Shown: in pieces, positions 1 through 5,975 of the stretch
Numbering within the stretch: position 1 is the first letter of the stretch
How the letters are laid out: each line of letters begins with the position of its first letter
Program-made: the position numbers and the translations under genes
Virus record (IMG/VR): IMGVR_UViG_3300030012_000908
Span: 1-26,380 of that record
Source: a virus
Length of the DNA stretch: 26,380 bases
Direction: 5' to 3' (one strand)
The notes under the pieces: model-generated
What the model saw: the letters and a program-made list of their open reading frames with translations, nothing else
Database searches by the model: none
What the model was told of the DNA's origin: nothing

Positions 1-41
1 TGTTACGCTGACGCACTAAGTTAAGATTGCAAACACCCCTA

Positions 42-302
42 CTATTTATTTTTTTTTTGTAATATATATAGCTCATTTTTTAAATGTTCAATTGCTTTCA
101 TTATACACTCATCTGGTTTATTATGTTTTCTACTAGCTCTGAGGATGTAGCTCAAAGCTGTTCCACAATTATAATTTAATTTATAGTCTTCTATAATATC
201 AAAGGCTTTAAAACCATATACTTGACCAATATAATAGTGTGGAGTACTACCAACTGGCTTGTTTCTTTCAGTATTGTAATAATATTTACTTTTTTCTGAC
301 AT
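42..302 (-). CDS. DUF3310 family protein (T7 gp1.7-like)
   Basis: This 86-residue protein matches the DUF3310 pattern as I know it. It has an N-terminal HYY near residues 22-24, then AFDIIEDYKLNYNCGTALSYI (residues 33-53) and a C-terminal helix with KAIEHLKNEL. T7 gp1.7, a nucleotide kinase, is the best-known relative, so a role in nucleotide metabolism is possible. Short members of the family are mostly uncharacterised. It is the last gene of the early module and overlaps the preceding HNH gene by 17 bases. About 40 bases downstream of its stop remain in the window, with no obvious terminator. Family assignment is fairly sure and function is not. Confidence 0.75.
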   Translation of the reverse strand: MSEKSKYYYNTERNKPVGSTPHYYIGQVYGFKAFDIIEDYKLNYNCGTALSYILRASRKHNKPDECIMKAIEHLKNELYILQKKNK

Positions 303-621
303 AATTTTTTATTCCTTTTCTATACTCTATTGATTCGTAATTAGATTTTTTTGCATGACAACTATTGCATAAGCTTTGTAAGTTGCTGTTATGTAACATT
401 AAGCCACCTAAACTAATTTGCTTAATATGATCTACCATTTGTGCGGCTGTTGTTTTACCCTTACGTTTACACATCTCACACAATGGATTGTCTTTAATAT
501 AAAACTTGCGTGTCATCCTCCATGCCTTACTATGATAAAATGCTGAGTTATCATGTTGCCTTATTTGCATTGGCATTTTTTTTATCCAGCCTCTTTTTCT
601 TGATTTAGGTAGCGTTGGCAT
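286..621 (-). CDS. HNH endonuclease
   Basis: This is a 111-residue HNH protein with a complete motif. Zinc ligand pairs are C48-x2-C51 and C85-x2-C88, the catalytic D64-H65 lies in VDHI, and N80 and H89 fill the remaining positions. Small HNH proteins like this usually sit next to the terminase genes of HK97-type phages and take part in DNA packaging. Here it lies at the opposite end of the window from the terminase, which would make sense if the genome is circular and the ends join. It overlaps the upstream 88-residue gene by 17 bases. It could instead be a homing or recombination nuclease, but its size and context favour packaging. Confidence 0.85.
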   Translation of the reverse strand: MPTLPKSRKRGWIKKMPMQIRQHDNSAFYHSKAWRMTRKFYIKDNPLCEMCKRKGKTTAAQMVDHIKQISLGGLMLHNSNLQSLCNSCHAKKSNYESIEYRKGIKNYVRKK

Positions 622-871
622 AATATTTAGCTTCTTTAATTATATCTTGATTCTCTTTTATTTTTTTTCCAAGTATCTTAAAAAACAATTCCATTTCTTC
701 TTTGTAATCTTTATGACTAAAAACATAACCGATTGTTGATAACATATAAATAGTTTTTATATATTCATCCTCATTTTCCCATTTATACTCTTTACTTATT
801 TCTTTTAAAATATTTATAGTTTGCTCTAAACATTCCATTGTACAATAAGTTATTTCAAAATCTTTAGACAT
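605..871 (-). CDS. Hypothetical protein, 88 aa
   Basis: I do not recognise this protein. It is mostly helical and charged, with a high Lys/Glu content and a hydrophobic centre around residues 40-52, and has no metal-ligand or nucleotide-binding motif. It is wedged between two HNH-type genes and overlaps both (8 bases upstream, 17 downstream), so it is probably translated and belongs to the same early operon. Confidence 0.6.
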   Translation of the reverse strand: MSKDFEITYCTMECLEQTINILKEISKEYKWENEDEYIKTIYMLSTIGYVFSHKDYKEEMELFFKILGKKIKENQDIIKEAKYYANAT

Positions 872-1199
872 TCAACTCAGTTATTAAATAATAATATTCT
901 AGATCAACTTCTTTTATATATGCTAAGTTAGTAAAATAATCTAAAAGTTTATGTCTATCTTTTGCCGATTCCCATAGTGTATGGCAACCAGTTCTTTCAC
1001 CGATAGATAAACAATGCAAGGTTATGTTGCGTCTATCAGTTACTAAATCACCTCTTCTTGACCTTGGTATTATATGAGAAAAACTTAAAGGAACAGCATT
1101 CCCATGTTGACCGCAACCAGAGCAACTGTTGCGTTCTAACAATATCTCATGATATATTTTATTTAATTGTCTTTTGATTTTGTCTTGTTTTTTGCTCAC
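864..1199 (-). CDS. HNH/NinG-like zinc-binding nuclease
   Basis: This 111-residue protein carries C26-x2-C29, then S41-H42 followed by IIPRSR, N58, H62-C63 and C72-H73. That is the layout of an HNH/treble-clef nuclease in which the usual DH pair is SH. Lambda-type NinG recombination proteins and small phage HNH proteins share this order. It starts with GTG, which overlaps the TGA stop of the VRR-NUC gene (GTGA), so translation is probably coupled. Neighbouring NinB-like and VRR-NUC genes support a recombination or DNA-processing role. Loss of the first acidic residue leaves catalytic activity uncertain. Confidence 0.65.
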   Translation of the reverse strand: MSKKQDKIKRQLNKIYHEILLERNSCSGCGQHGNAVPLSFSHIIPRSRRGDLVTDRRNITLHCLSIGERTGCHTLWESAKDRHKLLDYFTNLAYIKEVDLEYYYLITELNV

Positions 1200-1531
1200 C
1201 TTAAATAATTATCTATTTCATTTTTACATTCTTCAAAGCCTTTGCATATAACAGCTTTGTAGCCTCTTTTATTTAGTGCTTTTATCCAATCTCTTTGGTT
1301 TTTTGTTGCTCTTCCAGTTTCAGTTTTAATCTCTATAAATAAACCATAGTAGTTATGATTTGGCTCTGTTATTTGTAGGTCTGGAAAACCAGCCCAGTAG
1401 CCAGTTCTTTTAGCTTTACGAGCCTGAGAAATTGATGTCCTAATTCCACCTAAACTTGCACAAAACCTAGCCTTTGGATATTGCATTCTAATATAGTTCA
1501 CTACATGCATTTGTAAATCAGTTTCATTCAT
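1196..1531 (-). CDS. VRR-NUC domain nuclease
   Basis: This is a 111-residue, single-domain PD-(D/E)xK nuclease of the VRR-NUC type. Visible catalytic elements are E3 near the N-terminus, D51 in GFPD, E67-x-K69 in LFIEIKT, and the conserved Q79 in KNQRDW. Full-length eukaryotic FAN1 carries this domain at its C-terminus. Phage versions are stand-alone and are thought to cut branched or structured DNA. The gene overlaps the upstream NinB-like gene by 8 bases and is coupled to the downstream HNH-like gene. Family call is confident, while the substrate is inference. Confidence 0.85.
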   Translation of the reverse strand: MNETDLQMHVVNYIRMQYPKARFCASLGGIRTSISQARKAKRTGYWAGFPDLQITEPNHNYYGLFIEIKTETGRATKNQRDWIKALNKRGYKAVICKGFEECKNEIDNYLR

Positions 1532-1907
1532 AAGTTGGTAGTGTTAAATCTAATGTTGTTGAACTCCAATAACTAATGTTATTCATTAAATCATTAAACT
1601 CTTTTTTTGTTAGTGTTGATGTGCCTTTTAAATATACCTCAGTAAAGCCTTCTTCATTTTGTCTTTCTCTACGCAAAAACTTATAAGATATAAGCTCCTT
1701 TGTTTCTTCTTTGGTGTAACCAGTTTCTTTGCTAATAATATCAATCCATTTCCAAAACAAACTATTTTGGTCTTTAGTTCTATTATTATTCCTTTCAACA
1801 ATTTTGATTACAACTTCTTTGCCTTCATATTGTTGTAACTGGTCATCAAAAAGCTGTTTGTTATTCAACTTCAAGATTCCCTTTTTTACTCTTCCAAAGT
1901 GTTTCAT
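1524..1907 (-). CDS. NinB-like recombination protein
   Basis: This 127-residue protein resembles lambda NinB (Orf), a DNA-binding recombination mediator. The best match is the block at residues 33-52, where an IKIVERN stretch is followed by KDQNSLFWKW; NinB has an equivalent ERNRSLDQNRKLW. A later STLTKKEFNDLM stretch parallels NinB's STS-x-EF segment. The lambda protein is slightly longer (about 146 residues). The downstream VRR-NUC and HNH-like genes fit a phage recombination set. Assignment is from remembered motifs, so moderate. Confidence 0.65.
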   Translation of the reverse strand: MKHFGRVKKGILKLNNKQLFDDQLQQYEGKEVVIKIVERNNNRTKDQNSLFWKWIDIISKETGYTKEETKELISYKFLRRERQNEEGFTEVYLKGTSTLTKKEFNDLMNNISYWSSTTLDLTLPTYE

Positions 1908-1995
1908 GTGTTGCTATTGTTATTGCTCCAATTAATAAAATTATCATTAACGGAGTTATTAATATTGATGTTATAATTTTTAATATTGTTTTCAT
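1861..1995 (-). CDS. Small membrane protein, 44 aa
   Basis: This short ORF starts at ATG 1995 and ends at TAA 1861. Its N-terminal two-thirds is a single hydrophobic stretch rich in Ile/Leu (about residues 4-28), followed by a hydrophilic Lys-rich tail, so it looks like a one-pass membrane protein. Its ATG overlaps the TAA of the upstream 93-residue gene as TAATG, and its 3' end overlaps the NinB-like gene by 47 bases. Without it there would be an unexplained 87-base gap in an otherwise gapless operon. Function unknown. Confidence 0.55.
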   Translation of the reverse strand: MKTILKIITSILITPLMIILLIGAITIATHETLWKSKKGNLEVE

Positions 1996-2276
1996 TAGAT
2001 TAATCTTATTACTACAAGTTTTTTGCAGTTTCTTTCATATAACTTTAAATGTTCATCAGTCAGATCAGTATGCCATATATCTTTTATTTCAACTCCAGTT
2101 TTTTCATACCATTCATTTATTTGTTTTTTTGTTCCAACTAAACGAATGTCTTGACTTACTTTTTGATAGTCGGCAATATATCCACCATTTTTGCCTTTGT
2201 CATAACTCCAAACAGATGTTGGCAATAAAGATGGTTTTAGCCACCAATCCTCACAAATGACCTCATTTTCATTCAT
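1995..2276 (-). CDS. Hypothetical protein, 93 aa
   Basis: Not recognised. The protein has a Trp-rich N-terminal half (WW at residues 11-12, W23) and a basic, hydrophobic C-terminus. No cofactor or metal motif is visible. It overlaps the coiled-coil gene upstream by 8 bases and hands over to the small membrane protein by a TAATG overlap, so it is part of the early operon. Confidence 0.6.
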   Translation of the reverse strand: MNENEVICEDWWLKPSLLPTSVWSYDKGKNGGYIADYQKVSQDIRLVGTKKQINEWYEKTGVEIKDIWHTDLTDEHLKLYERNCKKLVVIRLI

Positions 2277-2502
2277 TGTCCTCTATCTCTTTCATTTCAC
2301 CAGTTTCTATGTTAACTTGCATTTTACCATATTTGTCCTCAAATTCATCTGTTATATATTTTACTTGTTTTTCAAAGTTTGCAGTTTCAATAATCATTTG
2401 TTGCTTTTGCATTTCAATTCTACCTAAATTGTTTAAAGCATTGTTTAATTGTGTAACTTTTTCTTGTAAATTTTCAAGTTCTTTTTTTGTAAGTTTTTTC
2501 AT
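2269..2502 (-). CDS. Small coiled-coil protein, 77 aa
   Basis: This is a short, highly charged protein with strong heptad-like spacing across roughly residues 5-55 (LTKKELENLQEKVTQLNNAL and onward), predicting a coiled coil, and an acidic C-terminus. Similar small coiled-coil proteins occur in early regions of Bacteroidetes phages, as I recall, without assigned function. It starts just after the stop of the 118-residue gene. Confidence 0.6.
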   Translation of the reverse strand: MKKLTKKELENLQEKVTQLNNALNNLGRIEMQKQQMIIETANFEKQVKYITDEFEDKYGKMQVNIETGEMKEIEDNE

Positions 2503-2503
2503 T

Positions 2504-2860
2504 TTATGATTTATTAGTTATTAATTTTGATTCAGTTCTATATGCAAGACGTTTATCTTTTTGGTGGTCTGCAACACCCTCGTTATTCCATATTATACTA
2601 CGCCAGAGTTTAAGCCACTTATAATAAGTTTTTGCATTTATGCTAAAATCCTCTGTATTGCGAACACCATTCCAAAAGCTCATTTCAACATCCCTCCATA
2701 AAAGTGATGAAAAGGATTTTTTTAAATCTGATGCTAAACTTTGAGCCATCAAAACTTTTGTTTTTGCATCTATATTATGCTGACCTAAATCTAAATAGGT
2801 TTTAGATAACAATTCAACACACATTTTTGTAAGTTCAGCTTCACTAATTTTTTTTATCAT
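2504..2860 (-). CDS. Hypothetical replication-module protein, 118 aa
   Basis: This is a mostly helical protein with an aromatic-rich middle (SFWNGVRN followed by KTYYKWLKLW, about residues 61-88) and a basic C-terminus. It directly follows the winged-helix replication protein and overlaps it by 17 bases. Such a partner next to an initiator-like protein could be a helicase-loading or accessory replication factor, but nothing in the sequence proves this. No Walker motif is present. Confidence 0.55.
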   Translation of the reverse strand: MIKKISEAELTKMCVELLSKTYLDLGQHNIDAKTKVLMAQSLASDLKKSFSSLLWRDVEMSFWNGVRNTEDFSINAKTYYKWLKLWRSIIWNNEGVADHQKDKRLAYRTESKLITNKS

Positions 2861-3497
2861 TATCTTGAATTTGTTTTAATATTTGCATTGCTTCATTATG
2901 TGTTTGTAAATGTTTATCAACCTTGCTTATTCCAACACTATTTAAAGCCCATTTTGATTCGTTTTTAGCCCATGTTTTTAAACGTCTTGACGTTGACCAT
3001 GTTTTCATTGTATCTTTTTTTAAAACACCTTTTTTTGTTGGCTCTGACCAATATTCAAAAAAATCAGTAAGCATTTCTTTTGAGTAATTATCAAAAGCCA
3101 TAACCTCATTAAAAAATTCATTTTTACTGTTATCTTTATTTAATTGATTATTTATTATATTATTATTTAATTGTGTTTGGTTTTCCATATTTAGGTTTTC
3201 TAACTTTGGGGATTCAAAAACTACATAATTAATTCCTATGTAAACACCTTTATTATCTTTAACCCTCTCTCTTTCAACATAACCACATTTTATTAGTTCG
3301 TTCATTGTTGATCTAATTGACACTTTTCCCTCTTTTAAAATAGCATATAAACCGCTAATTGATAATTTCCATGAATCACTAAAACTAAGTAACATGGCTA
3401 ATAAACCTTTAGCTTTAAGAGACAATCTTTTATCCTTAAAAATACGATTACAAATTGTAGTGTAATCTTTGCTTTTTATTACTCTAACTATATCCAT
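2844..3497 (-). CDS. Phage replication protein, N-terminal winged helix
   Basis: The 217-residue protein has an N-terminal domain (about 1-100) typical of phage replication initiators of the DnaD/RepN-like helix-turn-helix class. It opens with a short strand, then RLSLKAKGLLAMLLSF and a recognition-helix region SIRSTMNELIKCGYVERERV. An Asn-rich linker follows (about 105-122), then a helical C-terminal region with a DFFEYWSEP segment as in phage replication proteins that contact a host helicase or loader. It overlaps the methyltransferase stop by 14 bases. Role in origin recognition is inferred from family and position. Confidence 0.7.
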   Translation of the reverse strand: MDIVRVIKSKDYTTICNRIFKDKRLSLKAKGLLAMLLSFSDSWKLSISGLYAILKEGKVSIRSTMNELIKCGYVERERVKDNKGVYIGINYVVFESPKLENLNMENQTQLNNNIINNQLNKDNSKNEFFNEVMAFDNYSKEMLTDFFEYWSEPTKKGVLKKDTMKTWSTSRRLKTWAKNESKWALNSVGISKVDKHLQTHNEAMQILKQIQDNDKKN

Positions 3498-4545
3498 GTA
3501 ATAAATTTTTTAATATTGCCTCCATAACATTAACAGTAATTGTATTGCCACATTGTTTATATCTTTGTGTATCACTAACACCTTCTGTATGATTATCAGG
3601 AAAACCCTGTAATCTTTCACATTCTATTGGAGTCAATCTTCTAATTTTATTTTGTTTTTGAATAGCTTGAGCATTTCCAGTATCTAAACAATATGATGTC
3701 CCATCTGATTTACTTAAATGCCCAGTACCACCCTGTTTTGGATTTCCTGATCTAGGATATAATGAATGGCTTATAACATAATTATCAGTATCAGCTCTGC
3801 CCATTTTATGAACTCTTGCATTAATACATTTCGCTATATCAGTATTAAAAGTCATTTTTCCAGAATTCCAATTTCCATTTGAAGGAGTAGTAATATTTTT
3901 AATCATTTTTTTACTTAAATAATATTTATCATTGACATTATTTTGTAGTAAATCTTTTAATTTTATTTCTAATGGTATTTCTTTTGAAAATCTAAAATTA
4001 TTATCTTTATCATCTCTTATTCCTACAATAAATATTCTCTCTCTGTTTTGTGGAATACCAAAATCTTTTGTATTTAAAACTTTATAATATACATGATACC
4101 CTAAATTATCAAAAGGCATTAAAGTCATTTGTTTGTTAACAGTTAACGCTAAACAATCTATTATAGTTTGAAATGTTTTTCCAGAATCATGTGAAATTAA
4201 ACCTTTTACATTTTCAGCTATAAAATATCTTGGCTTATGTTGTTTTAAATATCTTAAAGCATCATAAAATAATGTGCCTCTTGTATCTTCAAAACCTTCT
4301 CTTTTTCCAGCCATAGAAAATGCTTGACATGGAAATCCAAAAACTAATAAATCAACATAAGATAAATCTTTCATATCTAAAGTTGTTATATCTTCATACA
4401 TTTTTTTGCAGTCAAAGTTTTTTAAATATGTTTGTCTTGCATATTTATCAATATCACAAGCAAATTCTATTTCATGTTTTATGCCAAGATTAAGCAATGC
4501 TTGTTCTGGACTACCTATTCCACTAAAAAATGTTCCTACTTTCAT
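3484..4545 (-). CDS. DNA (cytosine-5) methyltransferase
   Basis: A complete C5-cytosine methyltransferase, 353 residues from the ATG at 4545. Motif I is FFSGIGS (6-12). Motif IV is GFPCQ with catalytic Cys73. Motif VI is ENV (111-113) and motif VIII is QNRER (166-170). After a variable target-recognition region, motif IX/X includes RRLTPIECERLQGFPD and a final GNT. The reading frame extends to a TTG at 4551, but ATG 4545 forms an ATGA overlap with the stop of the upstream HTH gene and is the better start. No restriction endonuclease is nearby, so it is an orphan enzyme that probably protects phage DNA or marks its origin. Target sequence cannot be read from the protein. Confidence 0.93.
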   Translation of the reverse strand: MKVGTFFSGIGSPEQALLNLGIKHEIEFACDIDKYARQTYLKNFDCKKMYEDITTLDMKDLSYVDLLVFGFPCQAFSMAGKREGFEDTRGTLFYDALRYLKQHKPRYFIAENVKGLISHDSGKTFQTIIDCLALTVNKQMTLMPFDNLGYHVYYKVLNTKDFGIPQNRERIFIVGIRDDKDNNFRFSKEIPLEIKLKDLLQNNVNDKYYLSKKMIKNITTPSNGNWNSGKMTFNTDIAKCINARVHKMGRADTDNYVISHSLYPRSGNPKQGGTGHLSKSDGTSYCLDTGNAQAIQKQNKIRRLTPIECERLQGFPDNHTEGVSDTQRYKQCGNTITVNVMEAILKNLLHGYS

Positions 4546-4820
4546 CCCCAAATAATTGTTTGCTGTTCATATTGAACTGGCATTTTATATTCGTACTTTG
4601 CAATTGTTGTTTTATTTCCAAACCTATTTTGTTTTTGTATTAAGTTTGTTTTTATGTTATATCCCTCATGTTTAAGCTTATATATGATATCTGAAAGCCT
4701 TGTTGCACCATATTCCTTGATTGCCTCCCAGCTTGTTATGTTACCAAATGTTTTAAGATGCCACATTATAGCCTCTCTTTGGGTTTTTACTTGATCTTTA
4801 GTTATTTTTATTCTTTTCAT
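4542..4820 (-). CDS. Helix-turn-helix protein (HTH_39-like)
   Basis: A 92-residue DNA-binding-type protein. The segment TQREAIMWHLKTFGNITSWEAIKEYGATRLSDIIYKLKHEGYNI, about residues 13-57, is the winged-helix pattern seen in small phage proteins of Pfam HTH_39 (family name from memory). It overlaps both neighbours by ATGA, which ties its translation to the DnaA-like protein before and the methyltransferase after. It may regulate early genes or assist replication. Confidence 0.75.
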   Translation of the reverse strand: MKRIKITKDQVKTQREAIMWHLKTFGNITSWEAIKEYGATRLSDIIYKLKHEGYNIKTNLIQKQNRFGNKTTIAKYEYKMPVQYEQQTIIWG

Positions 4821-5194
4821 TTGTTTATAAAATCAATTAATTCTTGTTTTAGTTTTTCGATTTCTTTTCTTTTTTCTTTATATCCATTTCCATAAACAGA
4901 GTAAAGGTCCATTTTTTGCATAAATTTTTTAAATATTTTATTTACATTTGGGTCATTATCTAAATCTTTGTTAAATTGTTTTACATGATAAATACTAGAT
5001 GCATGATTAAAACCAATTATATAATTTTTGACATCTACATAAGATACTTCTAAAAAACTGTATATATAATAAACAAACATCCTCTTAGCTTTTACATTAT
5101 TTTTTAATCTAGATGAATTATTTCTAACTTTTTCAATATCAGCATTCCAAAGTAAACATGACACTCTTAGTGCCTCTTCTATCAATTCTTTCAT
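4817..5194 (-). CDS. Stand-alone DnaA domain IV-like protein
   Basis: The central part of this 125-residue protein (about residues 34-80) looks like the DNA-binding domain IV of DnaA: KAKRMFVYYIYSFLEVSYVDV, then GFNHASSIYHVKQF, which parallels DnaA's DHSTVxHAxRKI signature. There is no AAA+ ATPase domain. Stand-alone domain-IV proteins in phages may bind DnaA boxes and either recruit or block host initiation. The coupling to a replication module supports an origin-related role. The resemblance is by eye. Confidence 0.6.
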   Translation of the reverse strand: MKELIEEALRVSCLLWNADIEKVRNNSSRLKNNVKAKRMFVYYIYSFLEVSYVDVKNYIIGFNHASSIYHVKQFNKDLDNDPNVNKIFKKFMQKMDLYSVYGNGYKEKRKEIEKLKQELIDFINK

Positions 5195-5571
5195 TATGGT
5201 TGATGTTTTATTTCGTCCTCAGAATAAGTATTTGTTAAACCAATAGTTTGCACAATACAACGAGCTTTTGCTCTTTTTTCTGCAATCTCAACTTTAAAAT
5301 GTTGTATGCAATTTTTATCAGTTGCACTACCAAAAGTTTCAATTTGTTTAAGCCATTCACCATCTTGATCCAATAAAAAACTATTTGCTTTTATAACTAC
5401 ATTATCTTTTTCGCATTTAATTACATCAAATTCAATTTTTATGTTTTGATTAAATTGTATTTTTTCAATGCCAGACCTTGTTATAATTATAAAGCCTCTT
5501 CTATCTTGAAAAATATCGTCTTTTGATAAATTATAGTCTTTGTATATTTTTGTTAATTCTTTTTTTGTCAT
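5194..5571 (-). CDS. Phage protein with EKRA motif, unknown function
   Basis: The 125-residue protein begins with a helix (KKELTKIYKDYNLSKDDIF) followed by strand-rich sequence and a conserved-looking C-terminal segment, FGSATDKNC then EIAEKRAKARCIVQTIGL and a SEDE tail. I recall many phage proteins with this Y/F-x-VxMAEKRAxxRxxLKLxGL-x-YSEDE ending encoded near recombination or replication genes, usually unannotated. The KRA helix is reminiscent of single-strand annealing proteins, but that link is speculative. TAATG overlap with the DnaA-like gene; ATGA overlap with the gene before. Confidence 0.55.
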   Translation of the reverse strand: MTKKELTKIYKDYNLSKDDIFQDRRGFIIITRSGIEKIQFNQNIKIEFDVIKCEKDNVVIKANSFLLDQDGEWLKQIETFGSATDKNCIQHFKVEIAEKRAKARCIVQTIGLTNTYSEDEIKHQP

Positions 5572-5786
5572 AACTTATCCATTAAAGAGCCTAACATCAA
5601 CAAAGCAATTGATGCTAAAGCTACTGTTAAAAATGCAATTATGTTACCAACTACTTTTTCTAAAGTTAATTTATCTTTTATTGTATAGTTTGTAATATCT
5701 TGTTTTTCAAAAAACTTTACAACTTCTAAATCATTTAATTGATATTGTTTTTTGTTAAATTTATTTGTTACTATATGTTGTTTCAT
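5568..5786 (-). CDS. Small C-terminal membrane-anchored protein, 72 aa
   Basis: A hydrophilic N-terminal half is followed by one strong membrane helix (about residues 47-68, GNIIAFLTVALASIALLML). It is the first gene after the terminator and putative promoter region, so it is probably the first gene of the early transcript. It overlaps the next gene by ATGA. Function unknown; an early host-membrane interaction is possible. Confidence 0.6.
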   Translation of the reverse strand: MKQHIVTNKFNKKQYQLNDLEVVKFFEKQDITNYTIKDKLTLEKVVGNIIAFLTVALASIALLMLGSLMDKL

Positions 5787-5810
5787 AATATTGTTTTTTA
5801 AAATTTAATG

Positions 5811-5818
5811 TAAAAGTA
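5811..5818 (-). promoter_or_regulatory. Possible Bacteroidetes-type promoter for early genes
   Basis: On the minus strand this is TACTTTTA, one base off the Bacteroidetes -7 consensus TAnnTTTG. It lies about 25 bases upstream of the first early gene and downstream of the terminator at 5893-5917, where a promoter is expected. I do not see a clear TTG at -33, so this is a weak candidate. Confidence 0.25.
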
Positions 5819-5892
5819 CATAATCTTTTTAACATAAAAGAATAAAAATGTAAAAAACTTTATATTTATTTTATTTTCTAGATATAATAAAT

Positions 5893-5917
5893 AAAAAAAG
5901 CCTCTATGTAAGAGGCT
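5893..5917 (-). terminator. Rho-independent terminator ending the late operon
   Basis: Read on the minus strand, AGCCTCT and AGAGGCT form a perfect 7-bp stem with a 5-base loop (5906-5910), followed directly by a run of seven T. It lies in the 189-base gap after the metallophosphoesterase gene and before the early operon. The rest of that gap is AT-rich with no convincing gene. Confidence 0.85.
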
Positions 5918-5975
5918 CTTTAACAAGTTATTACGAAACAAATCTAATTTTAAAAACGCACAAATATATAAAAAT

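Noticed and set aside
5575-5583. DnaA-box-like TTATCCATT
   Set aside because: A single imperfect match inside coding DNA of an AT-rich genome is expected by chance, and no cluster is seen.
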